Shown in pieces: positions 44,198 through 44,584 of a stretch of DNA of 44,584 nt. The DNA is from Verrucomicrobiota bacterium. Its GTDB lineage: Bacteria > Verrucomicrobiota > Verrucomicrobiia > Opitutales > Opitutaceae. The position numbers and the translations under genes are program-made. The stretch spans positions 1 through 44,584 of the forward strand of contig JAUVVA010000018.1 of the NCBI GenBank assembly GCA_030604905.1, written 5' to 3'. Every line of letters begins with the position of its first letter. Within the stretch, counting starts at the first letter, position 1. The notes beneath the pieces are model-generated. The model saw nothing but the letters and a program-made list of their open reading frames with translations, had not been told where the DNA came from and did no database searches.

Positions 44198-44560
44198 GAG
44201 CGACGGGGCTCCCGCCCCGTCGGATCGTGCTGGGAGCGCCGGGCTCCCGCCCGGCATGGACATGGGCGGGACGCCCATGCCACGCTCGATCCCATGGGCA
44301 AGATGCCCATGCCACGCCCGAAGCGGCTCCGCCGCTCCGCTACGATTGCGTGTTGGAGCGACGGGGCTCCCGCCCCGTCGGATCGTGCTGGGAGCGCCGG
44401 GCTCCCGCCCGGCAGGGACATGGGCGGGACGCCCATGCCACGTCCGACTCCATGGGCAAGATGCCCATGCCACGTCCGAAGCGGCTCCACCGCTCCGCTA
44501 CGATTGTGTGTTGGAGCGACGGGGCTCCCGCCCCGTCGGATTGTGCCGGGAGCGCCGGGC
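44198..44560. repeat. 158-base tandem repeat of small hairpins
   Basis: Two full units (44198-44355 and 44356-44513) differ at about 8 positions; a third (44514-44560) is cut off. In unit one, five perfect hairpins follow each other: CGACGGGGC-TCCC-GCCCCGTCG (44201-44222), GCCGGGC-TCCC-GCCCGGC (44238-44255), CATGGGCG-GGA-CGCCCATG (44261-44279), CATGGGCA-AGA-TGCCCATG (44293-44311) and AGCGGC-TCC-GCCGCT (44322-44336). Similar palindromic elements are known as dispersed intergenic repeats in Verrucomicrobiota and Planctomycetota. The open frames through it (such as 44111-44569) are not genes. The last 24 bases of the window are unrelated. Confidence 0.9.
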
Positions 44561-44584
44561 GACATTTAGACGGAGCGGAGCTTA

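Noticed and set aside
44198-44560. CRISPR array
   Set aside because: Units are contiguous 158-base tandem copies with no unique spacers and no cas genes are present.
44038-44569. Open frames running through the repeat array on both strands
   Set aside because: The reading frames come from palindromic repeats, overlap the GH42 3' end on one strand, and encode only repeated short phrases.

Overview
The window looks like the chromosome of a high-GC member of the Verrucomicrobiota, probably close to Opitutaceae. This is inferred from the gene content: many PA14-domain proteins, ExbB/ExbD pairs whose ExbB subunits carry signal peptides, a MoxR/DUF58/VWA cluster, and a dense set of glycoside hydrolases and beta-helix proteins. 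Genes are tightly packed, often joined by ATGA stop/start overlaps. Most start codons lack a Shine-Dalgarno sequence and follow a C/T-rich leader. No rRNA, tRNA, CRISPR array, integrase or transposase was found.

Left carbohydrate block (206-6784): a secreted mutarotase-like protein on the minus strand, then a secreted beta-helix (pectate lyase superfamily) protein with two PA14 modules, then a GH39 beta-xylosidase-type enzyme. A 303-base gap packed with inverted repeats follows.

Central block (7088-30675): two divergent arms leave an 812-base region at 18785-19596. The minus arm encodes two TPR-type proteins, ExbB, two ExbDs, a membrane-anchored PA14 protein, a LacI-type regulator, a second ExbB and ExbD, a membrane-anchored coiled-coil protein and a secreted beta-sandwich protein. 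The plus arm encodes a MoxR AAA+ ATPase, a DUF58 protein, a BatA-like VWA protein, a second VWA membrane protein, a DUF4175-like membrane protein, a proline-rich exported protein and a secreted PA14-like protein. Two facts tie the arms together. The last plus-arm protein is a clear paralogue of the anchored PA14 protein of the minus arm. A shared 18-base element (CAT-N3-AAGCTT-N3-ATG) sits at the first gene of each arm. The two anchored minus-arm proteins carry a TonB/TolA-like Ser-x3-His transmembrane motif but no TonB C-terminal domain. I read the block as a possible proton-motive-force-driven envelope machine with MoxR/VWA assembly factors and PA14-type effectors. This is the best candidate here for an undescribed system.

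Right carbohydrate block (30806-44163): a GH4 alpha-galactosidase-type enzyme, a secreted protein of unknown family that may be an (alpha/alpha) barrel, a GH3 beta-glucosidase with an inserted PA14 domain, a secreted beta-helix protein ending in PA14, a secreted clan GH-A type glycosidase and a GH42 beta-galactosidase. Together with the left block this suggests use of plant-type heteropolysaccharides such as pectin side chains or hemicellulose. The window ends in a 158-base tandem repeat made of consecutive small hairpins.
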